Shown here piece after piece: positions 10,008-19,858 of a stretch of 64,000 nt of DNA. A model generated the notes under the pieces. That model did no database searches. It was not told where the DNA came from and was given only the letters and a program-made list of their open reading frames with translations. The stretch is from Desulfosoma sp. (GTDB taxonomy: Bacteria; Desulfobacterota; Syntrophobacteria; Syntrophobacterales; DSM-9756), in NCBI GenBank assembly GCA_037481875.1, contig JBBFKY010000001.1:349782-413781 (forward strand), given 5' to 3'. A program made the position numbers and the translations under genes. Every line of letters starts with the position of its first letter. Position 1 is the stretch's first letter.

Positions 10008-10439
10008 TCACCCCTCCTTAGCTTGGGTCGCAAAAGCGGGGTTTTCGCGATAGATCTTGTCCAGCACGCCGTTAATGAAGGCGCTGGAATCCTGCGACCC
10101 AAAGCGCTTGGCCAGTTCAATGGCTTCATTGATAGACACACGCGGTGGAATATCATCCCGATACAGCATCTCGTAAAGAGCGATGCGTAGAATGTTTCGA
10201 TCCACCGGAGACATACGGTCGAGTCGCCAGTGTTCGGAAGCGGCTGCCAAATGGCGGTCGATGTCCTTTTGATGGGCGCTCACGCCGTCCACGAGGATCC
10301 TGGCAAAAGCCCTCGGCCCCTGAGGCAGCTCAAAAGAAGCACAGGCCAGATCAAAGGCTCGATCCGGCGCCATGCGGTTGAGGTCCATCTGGTAAAGGAC
10401 CTGAAGAGCCATTTCTCTGGCTTGTCGACGTGTTCCCAT
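10008..10439 (-). CDS. nusB: Transcription antitermination factor NusB
   Basis: A 143-residue all-helical protein of the NusB family. With NusE (S10) it binds boxA RNA and supports rRNA antitermination. Diagnostic segments are [17 protein letters not shown] at the N-terminus, [17 protein letters not shown], the strongly conserved [17 protein letters not shown], and [28 protein letters not shown]. The C-terminus carries a short non-conserved tail. It is the last gene of the long minus-strand rib operon, 9 bp downstream of ribH, which is the usual ribH-nusB order in many bacteria. Confidence 0.96.
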   Translation of the reverse strand: MGTRRQAREMALQVLYQMDLNRMAPDRAFDLACASFELPQGPRAFARILVDGVSAHQKDIDRHLAAASEHWRLDRMSPVDRNILRIALYEMLYRDDIPPRVSINEAIELAKRFGSQDSSAFINGVLDKIYRENPAFATQAKEG

Positions 10440-10448
10440 ACCCAGCGC

Positions 10449-10910
10449 TTACATGCTTTTCAGCAAATTGGCCATTTCCACAGCCGCCATGGCGGCTTCA
10501 AAACCCTTGTTGCCGGCTTTGGATCCTGCTCTTTCGATAGCCTGTTCCAGAGTGTCGGTGGTGAGCACACCAAAGGTGACCGGCACCGAAGTCTCCAAGC
10601 TCACTGTGGCGATCCCCTTGGCCACTTCATTGGCCACGTAATCAAAATGCGGCGTGGCACCCCGAATGACCGCGCCGAGGCAAATTACGGCGTCAAAACG
10701 GCCGCTTCCGGCAAGCTTTTTGGCCGCCAGCGGAATCTCATAAGCTCCGGGAACTCGAAACACCTCAATGTTTTCCTCGCTGGCGCCCGTTCTCTTTAAA
10801 GCGTCCAGCGCACCTCCCAGGAGCCGTTCACAGATAAAGTCGTTGAAACGACTGACCACGATGCCAAAAGACAATCCTTCAGAACGCAGTTGTCCTTCAT
10901 GCACTTTCAT
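10449..10910 (-). CDS. ribH: 6,7-dimethyl-8-ribityllumazine synthase
   Basis: A 153-residue lumazine synthase. It condenses 5-amino-6-ribitylamino-uracil with 3,4-dihydroxy-2-butanone 4-phosphate to lumazine, the penultimate riboflavin step, usually as a pentamer or 60-mer shell. Visible motifs are [50 protein letters not shown] and [20 protein letters not shown] with NKGFEAA following. The ATG at 10910 (MKVHEGQL) has AAGGGG upstream and overlaps the last 14 bases of ribBA; a longer frame to 10994 lies wholly inside ribBA and is rejected. Translational coupling with ribBA is likely. Confidence 0.96.
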   Translation of the reverse strand: MKVHEGQLRSEGLSFGIVVSRFNDFICERLLGGALDALKRTGASEENIEVFRVPGAYEIPLAAKKLAGSGRFDAVICLGAVIRGATPHFDYVANEVAKGIATVSLETSVPVTFGVLTTDTLEQAIERAGSKAGNKGFEAAMAAVEMANLLKSM

Positions 10911-12135
10911 TGTCGACCCCTTGTGACGTGAAGCACTGGAGCACATGTCCCATTTTTTGGCATTTGGTTTTGAGGTAATGCAGGTTGCATTCATTGGGTT
11001 CCACCTCGATGGGAACCCTGTCGGTGACCGTGATGCCGTACCCCTGAAGCCCGACGATTTTTTTCGGGTTGTTGGTCATGAGGCGCATTTTGCGTACGCC
11101 CAAGTCCACCAGAATCTGGGCGCCGATCCCGTAGTCTCGAAGATCTGCCTTGAACCCCAAAGCTTCATTGGCTTCTACAGTGTCGTAGCCCTGTTCCTGA
11201 AGGGCGTAGGCTTTGATCTTGTTCACAAGCCCGATGCCTCGCCCTTCATGGTTTCGCATGTAAAGAAGAACCCCTCGGCCTTCCCGATCGATTTGCCTCA
11301 TGGCTGCCCGTAGTTGATCACCGCAGTCGCACCGCAGCGACCCAAACACATCGCCGGTGAGGCATTCCGAGTGAACCCGCACCAAGACCTCATCCTCGGG
11401 CCCAAAGGTCCCTTTGACCAAGGCCAGGTGCGTGAATTCGTCGATGGAGTTCTTATAGGCGATGACCCGAAAATCGTGGCAGTATTTGCTGGGAAGGTGA
11501 GCTTCGGCAACCCGTTGCACAAAGCTTTCAGTGCGCATGCGGTATTCAATGAGATCGGCGATGGTAACGATCTTGAGACCGTGTTCCGCGGAGAATTTTT
11601 CCAAATCCGGCATACGGGCCATGGTGCCGTCATCTTTCATGATTTCGCAGATGACGGCAGCCGGCTTCAAGCCTGCAAGTCGGGCTAAATCGACAGACCC
11701 TTCCGTTTGGCCCGTGCGGACCAGAACACCACCTTTTCGCGCTCGAAGAGGGAACACATGGCCGGGACTGACCAAGTCTTCCGGGCGGGCGTCGTCGGCC
11801 ACAGCTGTCAGGATCGTGTGAGCTCGGTCCGCTGCACTGATTCCTGTGGTGACCCCGGTGCGGGCTTCAATGGAAACGGTGAAAGCCGTTCCAAATGAGG
11901 ATTTGTTCTGTTGCACCATCATGGGCAGCTGCAGCCGGTCCACCCATTCCGGTGTGAGGGCGAGGCAGATGAGGCCTCGGCCGTACTTGGCCATGAAATT
12001 GATAGCTTCCGGCGTCACCTTTTCAGCGGCGATGCACAGATCGCCTTCGTTTTCACGGTCTTCGTCGTCCACCAAAATGACCATCTTGCCCTGGCGAATG
12101 TCCTCCAGAGCCTCAGGAATTGTAGCAAGCGGCAT
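10897..12135 (-). CDS. ribBA: Bifunctional 3,4-DHBP synthase / GTP cyclohydrolase II
   Basis: A 412-residue fusion catalysing both entry reactions of riboflavin synthesis. Residues 1-200 are DHBP synthase (RibB), with the acidic metal/substrate loop [11 protein letters not shown], plus [14 protein letters not shown] and a conserved [10 protein letters not shown]. Residues ~210-412 are GTP cyclohydrolase II (RibA), with the zinc Cys cluster in [29 protein letters not shown] and TNNPKKI. Both halves look intact. The ATG at 12135 is chosen because GAAGGGAG stands about 6 bases upstream; a start at 12156 would place that site inside the gene. No FMN riboswitch fold was recognised upstream. Confidence 0.96.
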   Translation of the reverse strand: MPLATIPEALEDIRQGKMVILVDDEDRENEGDLCIAAEKVTPEAINFMAKYGRGLICLALTPEWVDRLQLPMMVQQNKSSFGTAFTVSIEARTGVTTGISAADRAHTILTAVADDARPEDLVSPGHVFPLRARKGGVLVRTGQTEGSVDLARLAGLKPAAVICEIMKDDGTMARMPDLEKFSAEHGLKIVTIADLIEYRMRTESFVQRVAEAHLPSKYCHDFRVIAYKNSIDEFTHLALVKGTFGPEDEVLVRVHSECLTGDVFGSLRCDCGDQLRAAMRQIDREGRGVLLYMRNHEGRGIGLVNKIKAYALQEQGYDTVEANEALGFKADLRDYGIGAQILVDLGVRKMRLMTNNPKKIVGLQGYGITVTDRVPIEVEPNECNLHYLKTKCQKMGHVLQCFTSQGVDNESA

Positions 12136-12448
12136 GAGAAAACTCCCTTCACGCAAAAAATGCAGGGGATTTTGATTCTCCCCCTTTGCCGAGAGCGCCG
12201 TACCTCATGGGAGCGCCAAGACGCGTGACCTATAACACGCCGACCGAAGAGACTCAAGACGGGTTTCTTTTCGTGAAAGTCTCTGTGGTCCTTGAGCTGT
12301 TTGCACACCTTCGGAGAGCGAGCCTCGATTTCTCTTACCAGGAATCGAGTGGGGTTGGACCGATAGGTCTGCCCCAACAGGCACGGCGTTTGTCGCTTTC
12401 TTTTTCGACGGAAAAACCTGGGGATCGGACACTGGCTATCCCGAGATT
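12136..12448. other. 313-bp gap between ribE and ribBA
   Basis: The sequence carries no recognised gene. The minus-strand reading was inspected for the conserved FMN (RFN) riboswitch segments (GGGGCAGGGTGAAATTCC-like and paired elements), and they are absent. A leaderless or processed junction in the rib operon is likely. The segment just before ribBA holds its ribosome-binding site. Confidence 0.5.
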
Positions 12449-13117
12449 TCAGAGAAAACCGTGTCGTTTGAGAAAAGCCGTGTCGATTCCCTTGGATTGG
12501 TCGGTGGAGTCCTTTGGGGATGTTGTGGTCCAAGCCTGCAAAAAGTTTTGTACATACTTGGCGATGATGTCCGTTTCGATGTTCACCGGATCTCCTGGGG
12601 AGAGCAGGCCAAGCGTGGTGACTTCGGCGGTATGAGGAATAAGGTTGACATCAAACCGGCCAGGGCTGCATCCGTTTACGGTGAGGCTCACGCCATTGAC
12701 GGCAATGGATCCCTTGGACACGATAAACGGCGAAAGATGTTCCGGGACGGTGAAATAATAACGCCACGAACGGCCTTCCATTTGTCTATGGACCAGAGTG
12801 CCCACACCGTCCACATGGCCTTGCATCAGGTGTCCTCCCAGGCGATCCCCAACCCGCAGGGACCGCTCAAGATTCACCAACATTCCAGGACTCTTTCGTC
12901 CCAGGGTGGTTTTCGCCAGGGTTTCCGCCGAAACATCCACAGAAAAAACAGCGCCGTCAAAAGAGACGACCGTGAGGCAGGCCCCATCGACGGCTACGCT
13001 TTCCCCAAGGGTCATGTCGGTAAAAACGCGTTCCGATCGAAGCACCATGCGCGCATCCACTCCGTGACGTTCCACGCGCAGCAGGGTCCCTCGACATTCC
13101 ACAAGTCCTGTAAACAT
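12449..13117 (-). CDS. ribE: Riboflavin synthase, alpha subunit
   Basis: A 222-residue protein with the internal duplication of riboflavin synthase, which dismutates two lumazine molecules into riboflavin and the pyrimidine precursor. The first barrel begins MFTGLVECRGTLL and holds GESVAVDGACLTVV. The second holds GSIAVNGVSLTVNG and FDVNLIPHTAEVTTLG, matching in-register repeats of GxSVAVxGxxLTV. GGHLMQGHVDG marks the junction. The length is slightly above the usual 200-215 because of a basic, non-conserved C-terminal tail after about residue 195. It follows ribD by 55 bp and precedes ribBA by 313 bp. Confidence 0.95.
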   Translation of the reverse strand: MFTGLVECRGTLLRVERHGVDARMVLRSERVFTDMTLGESVAVDGACLTVVSFDGAVFSVDVSAETLAKTTLGRKSPGMLVNLERSLRVGDRLGGHLMQGHVDGVGTLVHRQMEGRSWRYYFTVPEHLSPFIVSKGSIAVNGVSLTVNGCSPGRFDVNLIPHTAEVTTLGLLSPGDPVNIETDIIAKYVQNFLQAWTTTSPKDSTDQSKGIDTAFLKRHGFL

Positions 13118-13172
13118 CTGAAAAAACCTCTAGCGACACGGCGAACGATGGGAAACGGTCGGTTAGTACCTT

Positions 13173-14282
13173 TCAATAAAGTTCAGGCAGAAAACGTCCG
13201 CGGATCATAAAGTCCATGTCCACGCGCTGCATATGACAATCGTGTAGGGGTACAGCCTCGCGCATGAACAACCGGGATTTTCCCTGAAACATGGGCACGC
13301 TGGAGCCGTTGCCGAGGATTTTTGGCGCAAAAAAGAAACAAAAATCGTCGGCCAGACCCTGATCAAGGAACGTTCCATGAAGGCGTGCTCCCCCTTCCAC
13401 CAGAACACTGGTGATGGAACGCCGCCCCAATTCATCCAAAAAGGCTTCCAGATCAACGCCGGTAGCGGTTGTTGGGAGCGTGACCACCTGAACTCCGTGG
13501 TCCATTAGTCGTTCCCGTGCGACCTTGGGAGCAGTCTCGCCGCAGGCCAAAAGAACGGGGACTTGTGAAGCGGTTTGAACAAGCCGGGAAGCCAAGGGCA
13601 ATCGGCACTGGGTATCGAGAACGATGCGAATGGGCTGACGACAAGATTTTGAACCCAAACGGGCCGTGAGCATGGGATCGTCGGCCAGAGCCGTGCCGAT
13701 ACCGACCAAGACCGCGTCTAAGGTGGCTCGAAGCTGATGGACCAGTCGCCGAGATTTTTCTCCCGTGACCCATCGAGAATCGCCCGTGCGTGTAGCCATA
13801 CGCCCATCCAAGGTGGCGGCGCATTTGAGTGTTACGTGCGGGCGGCCTCGAGTCACCCACTTGATGAAAGGCTGGTTCAAGGCACGGCATTCTTTTTCCA
13901 ACACCCCCATGGTGACGTCAAGTCCAGCTTGCCGTAAACGCTCCGCACCACCTCCCGTTACCTTTGGATTGGGATCGGCCATACCGATGACCACTCGAGC
14001 GATCCCTGCCTTCAGAACCGCTTCCGTACAAGGAGGCGTTCGACCATGGTGGTTGCAGGGTTCCAAAGTGACGTAGAGGGTAGCTCCTTGGGCTGAAGCG
14101 CCGGCGCGACGCAGGGCACGCACTTCAGCGTGCGGGCCGCCTAGTTTTTGATGATAGCCTTCCCCCACAATGTTTCCGTCTCGCACCACCACAGCCCCTA
14201 CAAGAGGGTTGGGGCTTGTGCGTCCGTGACCCTTCCAGGCTAAACGAAGGGCTCGCCGCATAAAATGCTCGTCTTGAACCAT
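13173..14282 (-). CDS. ribD: Bifunctional pyrimidine deaminase/reductase RibD
   Basis: A 369-residue enzyme. The N-terminal zinc deaminase domain has the HAE motif in GGPHAEVRALRRAG and the PCxxHGRTPPC motif in TLEPCNHHGRTPPCTEAV. The C-terminal reductase domain (from about residue 150) has PHVTLKCAATLDGRMATRTGDSRW, split here only for display, and a late VLVEGGARLHGTFLDQ. It carries out steps two and three of riboflavin synthesis. The ATG at 14282 (MVQDEHFMRRAL) is preferred: it fits the family start and has GGAAGG four bases upstream. An ATG at 14294 is possible. Readings beyond that enter the palindromic repeats and are rejected. Confidence 0.94.
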   Translation of the reverse strand: MVQDEHFMRRALRLAWKGHGRTSPNPLVGAVVVRDGNIVGEGYHQKLGGPHAEVRALRRAGASAQGATLYVTLEPCNHHGRTPPCTEAVLKAGIARVVIGMADPNPKVTGGGAERLRQAGLDVTMGVLEKECRALNQPFIKWVTRGRPHVTLKCAATLDGRMATRTGDSRWVTGEKSRRLVHQLRATLDAVLVGIGTALADDPMLTARLGSKSCRQPIRIVLDTQCRLPLASRLVQTASQVPVLLACGETAPKVARERLMDHGVQVVTLPTTATGVDLEAFLDELGRRSITSVLVEGGARLHGTFLDQGLADDFCFFFAPKILGNGSSVPMFQGKSRLFMREAVPLHDCHMQRVDMDFMIRGRFLPELY

Positions 14283-14339
14283 GCTGCCTTCCATGAGCAA
14301 CGTACCCCAGGGTCGAACTGCCATGTTGGCCCACGCAGA

Positions 14340-14394
14340 GGCGGACCGATGTGTCCGCCGTCGAGCAGGCACGAACCGATGTGTCCGCCCCTAA
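14340..14394. repeat. Dispersed palindrome, copy 2, tandem composite
   Basis: GGCGGAC-CGATGT-GTCCGCC (14340-14359) is followed by the linker TCGAGCAGG and a second half-unit ACCGATGTGTCCGCCCC. The same linker plus half-unit layout recurs at 14604-14667, so the two are diverged copies of one composite unit. It lies 58 bp upstream of ribD within the operon. Confidence 0.75.
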
Positions 14395-14603
14395 ACACTT
14401 CACCGGGGCAGGTTTTCGGGGCACACACCCGTGCGTCCTTACAGTGCTTTACCGCGCAGCCTGCATCCACACCGCCGGGGCAAACCCTTATACCCATACA
14501 TGCGCCGATATGCCACAAACCGTCGGCATGGACCCATGTATCGGCCCATCATTTCTCCCCTCGCACGTGACGGCCCCATAGGCCAAGGGTCATCGCAGCC
14601 CCC
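14395..14603. other. Remainder of the ribD-glyA gap, GC-rich and repeat-derived
   Basis: The gap between ribD and glyA is 437 bp. Besides the two composite palindromes it holds scattered fragments such as GCCGATATG and CCATGTATCGGCCCATC, which look like decayed copies of the same element. No gene or promoter consensus is evident. Several short frames in both directions owe their openness to the repeats. Confidence 0.45.
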
Positions 14604-14667
14604 TGTAGGGCCGGACCGATGTGTCACCCCTCGAGCAGGAATGGGCCGATATGTCCGCGCCAGAATG
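14604..14667. repeat. Dispersed palindrome, copy 3, diverged composite
   Basis: GTAGGGCCGGACCGATGTGTC, broken by ACCCC, is followed by the shared linker TCGAGCAGG and the half-unit GGGCCGATATGTCCGCGCC. Arms are imperfect compared with copy 1. It is located 53 bp from the stop codon of glyA. Confidence 0.65.
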
Positions 14668-14719
14668 CATTTACGGGACGGCGTCTTGACCGTCAGGTTT
14701 CACACCTAAAGGCTGTCAG

Positions 14720-16039
14720 CTAAAGCAGGGCTCCCGCCTTTTGAGCCACACCCGATGCCGACACCGAGACCCAGGGTTCAGAGAAATTTTCCGACCATGC
14801 ATGCAGCGGAAACTGGGAACAAAAAGCAGCCACATCCCGTTTGAGTTCAGCCAGGCGCTTCTCATCACCGACGGCATTCAGAGCCTGGTCAATGAACCGA
14901 GCGATATCAAGCATGTGGGAAGGTTCCATGCCCCGCGTCGTCACAGCCGCAGTGCCGATTCGAATGCCGCTGGCGATGTTCGGCTTTTGTGGATCAAACG
15001 GGATGGAATTCTTGTTGACGGTGATTCCCGCATGATCCAAAGTCTCTTCGGCGACTTTTCCCGTGATGCCCTTATTTCTTAAATCCACGAGCATGAGATG
15101 GTTATCGGTGCCGCCGGAAACCAAACGGTAGCCCAGCTTGAGCAATTCATCGGCCAAAGTTTTGCAATTGAGCACAATACGTCGCTGGTATTCTTTAAAG
15201 GACGGTTGTAAAGCTTCTTGAAAGGCTACGGCCTTGGCGGCGATGACATGCATCAGCGGCCCGCCTTGAATGCCGGGAAAGATTTGACTGTCCAGTTTTT
15301 TTCCCAGGTCCATATCGTTGGAAAGAATAAGACCGCCTCGGGGCCCTCTCAGGGTTTTGTGAGTGGTGGAAGTAACCGCATGGGCATAGGGAACAGGGGT
15401 GGGGTGCAAGCCGGCGGCGACCAAGCCGGCGATGTGCGCCATATCCACCATCAAAAAGGCTCCAACCTCGTCACAGACTTCTCGAAACCGGGCAAAATCG
15501 ATGAGGCGTGGATAGGCACTGGCGCCGGCCACGATCAGTTTGGGACGGTGTTCTCGAGCCAGCCGAATCATCTGGTCAAAGTCGATGGTTTCTGTTTCCG
15601 GATGGACACCGTAGGAGACCACTCGAAACAATCGTCCGGAAAAGCTAACAGGACTGCCGTGGGTCAGGTGTCCTCCTTGGCGCAAATCCATGCCCATGAT
15701 GGTATCCCCCGGTTCCAGCAGCGCGAAATAGACCGCCATGTTGGCCTGGGATCCCGAATGAGGCTGCACGTTGGCGTAAAGACATTGAAAAAGGGCTTTC
15801 GCACGTTCCTGAGCCAAAGATTCGGCCACATCCACATGCTCGCAACCACCGTAGTAACGCCGTCCTGGATATCCTTCGGCATACTTGTTGGTCAGGACCG
15901 ATCCTTGTGCGATTCGCACAGCGTCACTGACAAAGTTTTCGGACGCGATCAGTTCCAGCTTGCTTTTCTGACGGGTCTCTTCATCACGAAGGACCTTTGC
16001 TATGGCCGGGTCCGTTTTTTCCAAGGCTTTCATGTTCAT
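14720..16039 (-). CDS. glyA: Serine hydroxymethyltransferase
   Basis: A 439-residue PLP enzyme interconverting serine and glycine with tetrahydrofolate, the main source of one-carbon units. Seen: [15 protein letters not shown], the [16 protein letters not shown] loop, [27 protein letters not shown], the PLP lysine in [15 protein letters not shown], and [18 protein letters not shown]. It is slightly longer than the usual 415-420 residues because of a C-terminal extension. The ATG at 16039 overlaps the stop of rpiB as ATGA, which favours translational coupling. Later ATG codons are less likely. Confidence 0.97.
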   Translation of the reverse strand: MNMKALEKTDPAIAKVLRDEETRQKSKLELIASENFVSDAVRIAQGSVLTNKYAEGYPGRRYYGGCEHVDVAESLAQERAKALFQCLYANVQPHSGSQANMAVYFALLEPGDTIMGMDLRQGGHLTHGSPVSFSGRLFRVVSYGVHPETETIDFDQMIRLAREHRPKLIVAGASAYPRLIDFARFREVCDEVGAFLMVDMAHIAGLVAAGLHPTPVPYAHAVTSTTHKTLRGPRGGLILSNDMDLGKKLDSQIFPGIQGGPLMHVIAAKAVAFQEALQPSFKEYQRRIVLNCKTLADELLKLGYRLVSGGTDNHLMLVDLRNKGITGKVAEETLDHAGITVNKNSIPFDPQKPNIASGIRIGTAAVTTRGMEPSHMLDIARFIDQALNAVGDEKRLAELKRDVAAFCSQFPLHAWSENFSEPWVSVSASGVAQKAGALL

Positions 16040-16488
16040 TGACGGTGACTCCACGAGGAAGGATTGTCCAAAAGATCCAAACGTCGGCAGTGGCGACCTC
16101 CTTCAAAAGGTTCGGCCAGCCACACATCAACGATTTCCAAAGCCAGATCCAAGCCGAGGAAACGTCCGCCGAGGCACAGAACATTGCTGTCATTATGACG
16201 CCGACTCATCTTGGCCGCATAAGGTTCCGAGGCCAGGACCGCTCGCACTCCGGGCACTCGGTTGGCGGCCATGGACATACCGATACCGCTCCCGCACAGA
16301 AGAATACCTCGATCTACTGTTCCCCGTGAAACGGCTCGGGCCACCGTAAAAGCGTAATCCGGATAGTCCACGGAATCCAGACTAAAGGTTCCGATATCGT
16401 GCACATCATGACCTTCACGGCGCAGATGTTCAGCAATCTTTTCTTTGAGTTCAAAGCCGGCGTGATCGGCACCGATCATGATTTTCAT
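16036..16488 (-). CDS. rpiB: Ribose-5-phosphate isomerase B
   Basis: A 150-residue RpiB/LacA family enzyme interconverting ribose 5-phosphate and ribulose 5-phosphate. Seen: [18 protein letters not shown] at the start, [30 protein letters not shown] holding the catalytic Cys, and [24 protein letters not shown]. Ribulose 5-phosphate is the precursor of the four-carbon unit in riboflavin, which suits its place just upstream of the rib genes. The rpiB-glyA pairing is conserved in many bacteria. It is coupled to glyA by an ATGA overlap and starts 38 bp after the end of fabF. Confidence 0.95.
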   Translation of the reverse strand: MKIMIGADHAGFELKEKIAEHLRREGHDVHDIGTFSLDSVDYPDYAFTVARAVSRGTVDRGILLCGSGIGMSMAANRVPGVRAVLASEPYAAKMSRRHNDSNVLCLGGRFLGLDLALEIVDVWLAEPFEGGRHCRRLDLLDNPSSWSHRQ

Positions 16489-16526
16489 GGGAAAAACTCA
16501 CGGAGTCTTTTAAGGGTTTCTTGTTC

Positions 16527-17780
16527 TTATTCCGTCCATTTTCTGAAGACGACCGTGCCATTGGTTCCACCAAACCCGAAGGAGTTGGACAAGGCCACAC
16601 GAACTGGGGCTTTACGGGCTACGTTAGGCACATAGTCCAGATCGCAGTCTGGATCCGGGGTTTCGTAGTTGATGGTCGGGGGCATGATGTCATGATAAAT
16701 GGCGAGCACCGTGTAGGCCCCTTCCACACCTCCGGCGGCTCCCAACAAGTGCCCCGTCATGGACTTGGTGGAACTCACGGCCAGCTTTTTGGCATGGTCC
16801 CCGAAAACGGTCTTGATGGCCAGGGTTTCCAACCGGTCGTTCAGATCCGTGGAGGTTCCATGGGCGTTGATGTAATCGACGTCACAAGGGGAAATGCCGG
16901 CGTCGGCCAGAGCCGCCCGCATACACAGAACGGCGCCTTCGCCGTCGGGAGCCGGCGCCGTCATGTGGTAAGCGTCTCCGGAAGCGCCGAAACCGATGAC
17001 TTCCGCGTATATTCGCGCTCCACGACTCTTGGCCCGTTCCGCCTCTTCCAAAATCAACACCGCGCTGCCTTCTCCCAGAACAAAGCCGTCCCGATCCTTG
17101 TCAAAGGGGCGGGACGCTTTTTCAGGTTCGTCATTTCGTGTGGATAGAGCGCGCATGGCATTAAAGCCGCCCACACAAAGGGGTGTGATAGTGGATTCCA
17201 CCCCGCCGGTGATCATAATGTCGGCGGCTCCATCTCGAATGAGGTGAAAGGCGTGTCCGATGGCATGCGTGCCTGCGGCACAGGCTGTCTGAATGGAAAG
17301 GTTGGGCCCTTTGGCACGGTGTTGGATGGAGATGAGTCCCGGAGCCATATTGCCGATGAGCATGGGAATAAAGAACGGGCTGATTTTGCGCGGTCCTGAT
17401 TGCAAAAGGGTTTTGTGGCATTCTTCGATGGTGGTGAGTCCTCCTAAACCGCACCCCATGACCACGCCCGCTCGAGGGCTTTCCGAGGCTTCAATGGTCA
17501 AAGACGCGTCTTGAACCGCCAATTGCGCGGCAGCGATGGCGTAGGTGAGAAAAATATCCATCTTGCGCAAGTCTTTTTTGGGAATGAAGTCTTCCGGCTG
17601 AAACCCTTTGACCTCACCGGCGATACGTGTGGCGTATCCTTCTGTGTCAAATCGTGTGATGAGTCCGATGCCCGAAACACCACGGATCACATTGGTCCAG
17701 TTCTGTTCGACGCCGACCCCCAAGGGCGTGACCATGCCCAATCCTGTCACCACCACTCGTCGCTTTCCGCCTTGTGCCAT
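16527..17780 (-). CDS. fabF: Beta-ketoacyl-ACP synthase II
   Basis: A 417-residue condensing enzyme of type II fatty-acid synthesis, elongating acyl-ACP with malonyl-ACP. The Cys-His-His triad is visible: Cys in [15 protein letters not shown], His in [12 protein letters not shown], and His in [15 protein letters not shown]. The ending [18 protein letters not shown] is typical. The ATG at 17780 ([15 protein letters not shown]) has GAGGG just upstream and fits the family better than the longer reading to 17804. It follows fabG directly, with no acyl carrier protein gene between them, although fabG-acpP-fabF is the common order. Confidence 0.96.
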   Translation of the reverse strand: MAQGGKRRVVVTGLGMVTPLGVGVEQNWTNVIRGVSGIGLITRFDTEGYATRIAGEVKGFQPEDFIPKKDLRKMDIFLTYAIAAAQLAVQDASLTIEASESPRAGVVMGCGLGGLTTIEECHKTLLQSGPRKISPFFIPMLIGNMAPGLISIQHRAKGPNLSIQTACAAGTHAIGHAFHLIRDGAADIMITGGVESTITPLCVGGFNAMRALSTRNDEPEKASRPFDKDRDGFVLGEGSAVLILEEAERAKSRGARIYAEVIGFGASGDAYHMTAPAPDGEGAVLCMRAALADAGISPCDVDYINAHGTSTDLNDRLETLAIKTVFGDHAKKLAVSSTKSMTGHLLGAAGGVEGAYTVLAIYHDIMPPTINYETPDPDCDLDYVPNVARKAPVRVALSNSFGFGGTNGTVVFRKWTE

Positions 17781-17831
17781 GATTCCCTCGTTGTTCTTTC
17801 CCAAGAATCTCTATTGAGTCGCTTCGTGCGA

Positions 17832-18575
17832 CTATCCCATGAACATGCCGCCGTTCACGTGCAGCACCTGTCCCGTGATATAGCCCGCTTCATCAGAAGC
17901 CAAGAACCGTACGGCCGCAGCCACCTCCTCTGGGGTTCCCGTGCGTCCTGCGGGAATCTGGGCCAAAAGGGCTTGTCGAGCCTCGTCGCCGAGAGCCTGG
18001 GTCATTTCCGTTTCGATATAACCCGGAGCCACGGCGTTGACGGTGATGTTTCGGGAAATGACTTCTCGAGCAAGCGAACGCGTCAGACCCAGAATACCGG
18101 CCTTGGCGGCAGCATAATTGCACTGGCCGGCGTTTCCTGTAAAGCCCACAACGGAGGTGATGTTGATGATGCGACCGTAGCGTTGTTTGAGCATGGGGCG
18201 CATGGCGGCTTGGCAGCACAAAAACACACCCCTGAGGTTCACGGCCAGAACCTCGTCCCAGTCTGATTCTTTGAGGCGTGGCAAGATGTTGTCCCGAGTG
18301 ATACCGGCATTGTTCACCAAGACGTCCAGGCGTCCCCAAGAGTCCGAGATCTCCTTGAAGGCCGCTTTCACCGCTTCGGCGTGGGCCACGTCAAAAGGGC
18401 TGAGAACCGCCTGGGCGCCGCGTTCTTTGACGATGCGCGCCGTTTCTTCCGCGGCTTCACGCCCTGATTGATAATTGACCACCACGGTGGTGCCCGGTTC
18501 CGCAAAGGCCACCGCGACAGCTCGGCCGATACCACGGCTGGCTCCTGTCACCATAACCACTCTGGTTTCCGCCAT
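17832..18575 (-). CDS. fabG: 3-oxoacyl-ACP reductase
   Basis: A 247-residue classical short-chain dehydrogenase. It has the NADPH motif TGASRGIGRAVA, NNAGITRDN, the catalytic Ser in NITSVVGFTGN, the Tyr-x3-Lys in CNYAAAKAGILGLTRSLA, and the C-terminal GEAGYITGQ-like DEAGYITGQVLHVNGGMFM. All four catalytic residues are present, unlike the SDR at 40419. It reduces 3-ketoacyl-ACP in fatty-acid elongation. Upstream within 86 bp is etfA; downstream (51 bp) is fabF. Confidence 0.95.
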   Translation of the reverse strand: MAETRVVMVTGASRGIGRAVAVAFAEPGTTVVVNYQSGREAAEETARIVKERGAQAVLSPFDVAHAEAVKAAFKEISDSWGRLDVLVNNAGITRDNILPRLKESDWDEVLAVNLRGVFLCCQAAMRPMLKQRYGRIINITSVVGFTGNAGQCNYAAAKAGILGLTRSLAREVISRNITVNAVAPGYIETEMTQALGDEARQALLAQIPAGRTGTPEEVAAAVRFLASDEAGYITGQVLHVNGGMFMG

Positions 18576-18661
18576 GGATTCCTCCCTGTGTTATGCCGCA
18601 CGCCCAAATGATCAAAATATCGTTTAAACCTTGTCTGTAAAAATCCTTCAGCGGTTCAGGA

Positions 18662-19858
18662 TCATGGAGTGTCTGAAGTCCCACCCCGCTTGATGCGGTC
18701 GATGAAAGCCGGCACGAATTCAAAAAGATCCGCCACCACGCCGCAGGAGGCCACATCAAAGATGGGAGCTTCAGGGTCCTTGTTGACGGCAACGATGATT
18801 TTGGATCCTTGCATCCCAACGATGTGTTGAATAGCCCCCGAGATACCGATGGCCATATAAAGGGTCGGGGACACCGTCTGTCCCGTTTGTCCTACTTGAT
18901 GGGATACCGGAGCCCAGCCTTCTTCCACGGCACTGCGGGAAGCCCCCACGGCTCCTTTTAGAAGCCGCGCCAGTTCTTCCACCATTTTGAAATTTTCCGC
19001 TTTTTGCAGTCCCCGTCCACCGGAAATGATCACTTCGGCTTCGGAAAGTTTTGCCGTGGTGTCTTCTTCAGGAGTCACCTTAAGGACCTGCACGCGCGTA
19101 CGAAAAACATCCTCGGACATCGTGACCCGTTCGACTCGACCGTTGCGTGGATCCACAACCGGACGCATGACTCGAGGGCGTACCGTGGCCATTTGAGGGC
19201 GCCCGTGGGGACAGATGATGGTGGCCATGACGTTGCCGCCAAAGGCTGGGCGGGTTTGCAAAAGGAGACCTTCTTCACTGATGTCCAAATCGGTGCAATC
19301 GGCCGTGAGGCCCGTTCGTAGCATGGCTGCGACTCGAGGGATAAAGGACCGGCCCATGGATGTGGCTCCGGCAAGGAGGATTTCCGGTTTCTTGCTTCGC
19401 ACCAGTTCCACAAGGCACCGGCTGTAGGCTTCATCCGTAAAATGCTTTAAAGCCGAATGGTCCACCACGTAAACCACATCGGCCCCGTAACGAAGCAGGT
19501 GCTCCGCCTCATCGTCGAGGTTTTCTCCCAAAAGCACGGCGGCGCATTCAACCCCTTTCTTGTCCGCAAGGCGGCGAGCGGCACTCAAAAGCTCATAACT
19601 GACCGAATGCACCGCTCCATGGCGCCATTCCGCGAAAGCCCACACCCCTTTGTAAGCCGCCGCATCGATCGCGACGCCGGAGCCTACATCGGGAAGTTTT
19701 ATGGCCTGAAACTCGCAAGTATCCACGCACATCCCGCACAGGGTGCAGTCGTCGGAAACCTGAGCGTGAGTTTCCAAAACCGTAATCGCACCTACGGGAC
19801 AGACATCTTGGCATACGCCGCAGGCTGTACATTTTTCCAGATCGATGAGTGCTTTCAT
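18662..19858 (-). CDS. etfA: Electron-transfer flavoprotein alpha subunit with N-terminal 2x[4Fe-4S] ferredoxin domain
   Basis: A 398-residue protein. Residues 1-60 form a ferredoxin domain with two cluster motifs, CTACGVCQDVCP (Cys10, 13, 16, 20) and CTLCGMCVDTCE (Cys38, 41, 44, 48). EtfA domains follow, with the FAD-binding elements ISGGRGLQKAENF, GASRSAVEEGW, HQVGQTGQTVSP, GISGAIQHIVG and NKDPEAPIF. The ATG at 19858 overlaps the stop of etfB (ATGA). Ferredoxin-fused EtfA is known from CarE of the bifurcating caffeyl-CoA reductase CarCDE. Together with the adjacent EtfB and acyl-CoA dehydrogenase this gives the same three-part layout, so electron bifurcation or confurcation with ferredoxin is a reasonable inference. 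Confidence 0.93.
   Translation of the reverse strand: MKALIDLEKCTACGVCQDVCPVGAITVLETHAQVSDDCTLCGMCVDTCEFQAIKLPDVGSGVAIDAAAYKGVWAFAEWRHGAVHSVSYELLSAARRLADKKGVECAAVLLGENLDDEAEHLLRYGADVVYVVDHSALKHFTDEAYSRCLVELVRSKKPEILLAGATSMGRSFIPRVAAMLRTGLTADCTDLDISEEGLLLQTRPAFGGNVMATIICPHGRPQMATVRPRVMRPVVDPRNGRVERVTMSEDVFRTRVQVLKVTPEEDTTAKLSEAEVIISGGRGLQKAENFKMVEELARLLKGAVGASRSAVEEGWAPVSHQVGQTGQTVSPTLYMAIGISGAIQHIVGMQGSKIIVAVNKDPEAPIFDVASCGVVADLFEFVPAFIDRIKRGGTSDTP

Noticed and set aside
9511-10011. 166-codon minus-strand frame between cooC and nusB
   Set aside because: Its composition is unlike a folded protein, it has no family features, and it overlaps the end of nusB.
12136-12448. FMN riboswitch upstream of ribBA
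   Set aside because: Conserved RFN segments were looked for on the minus strand and not found.
14304-14372. N-terminal extension of RibD to 14372
   Set aside because: The extra residues come from the palindromic repeat, and the family start and ribosome site are at 14282.
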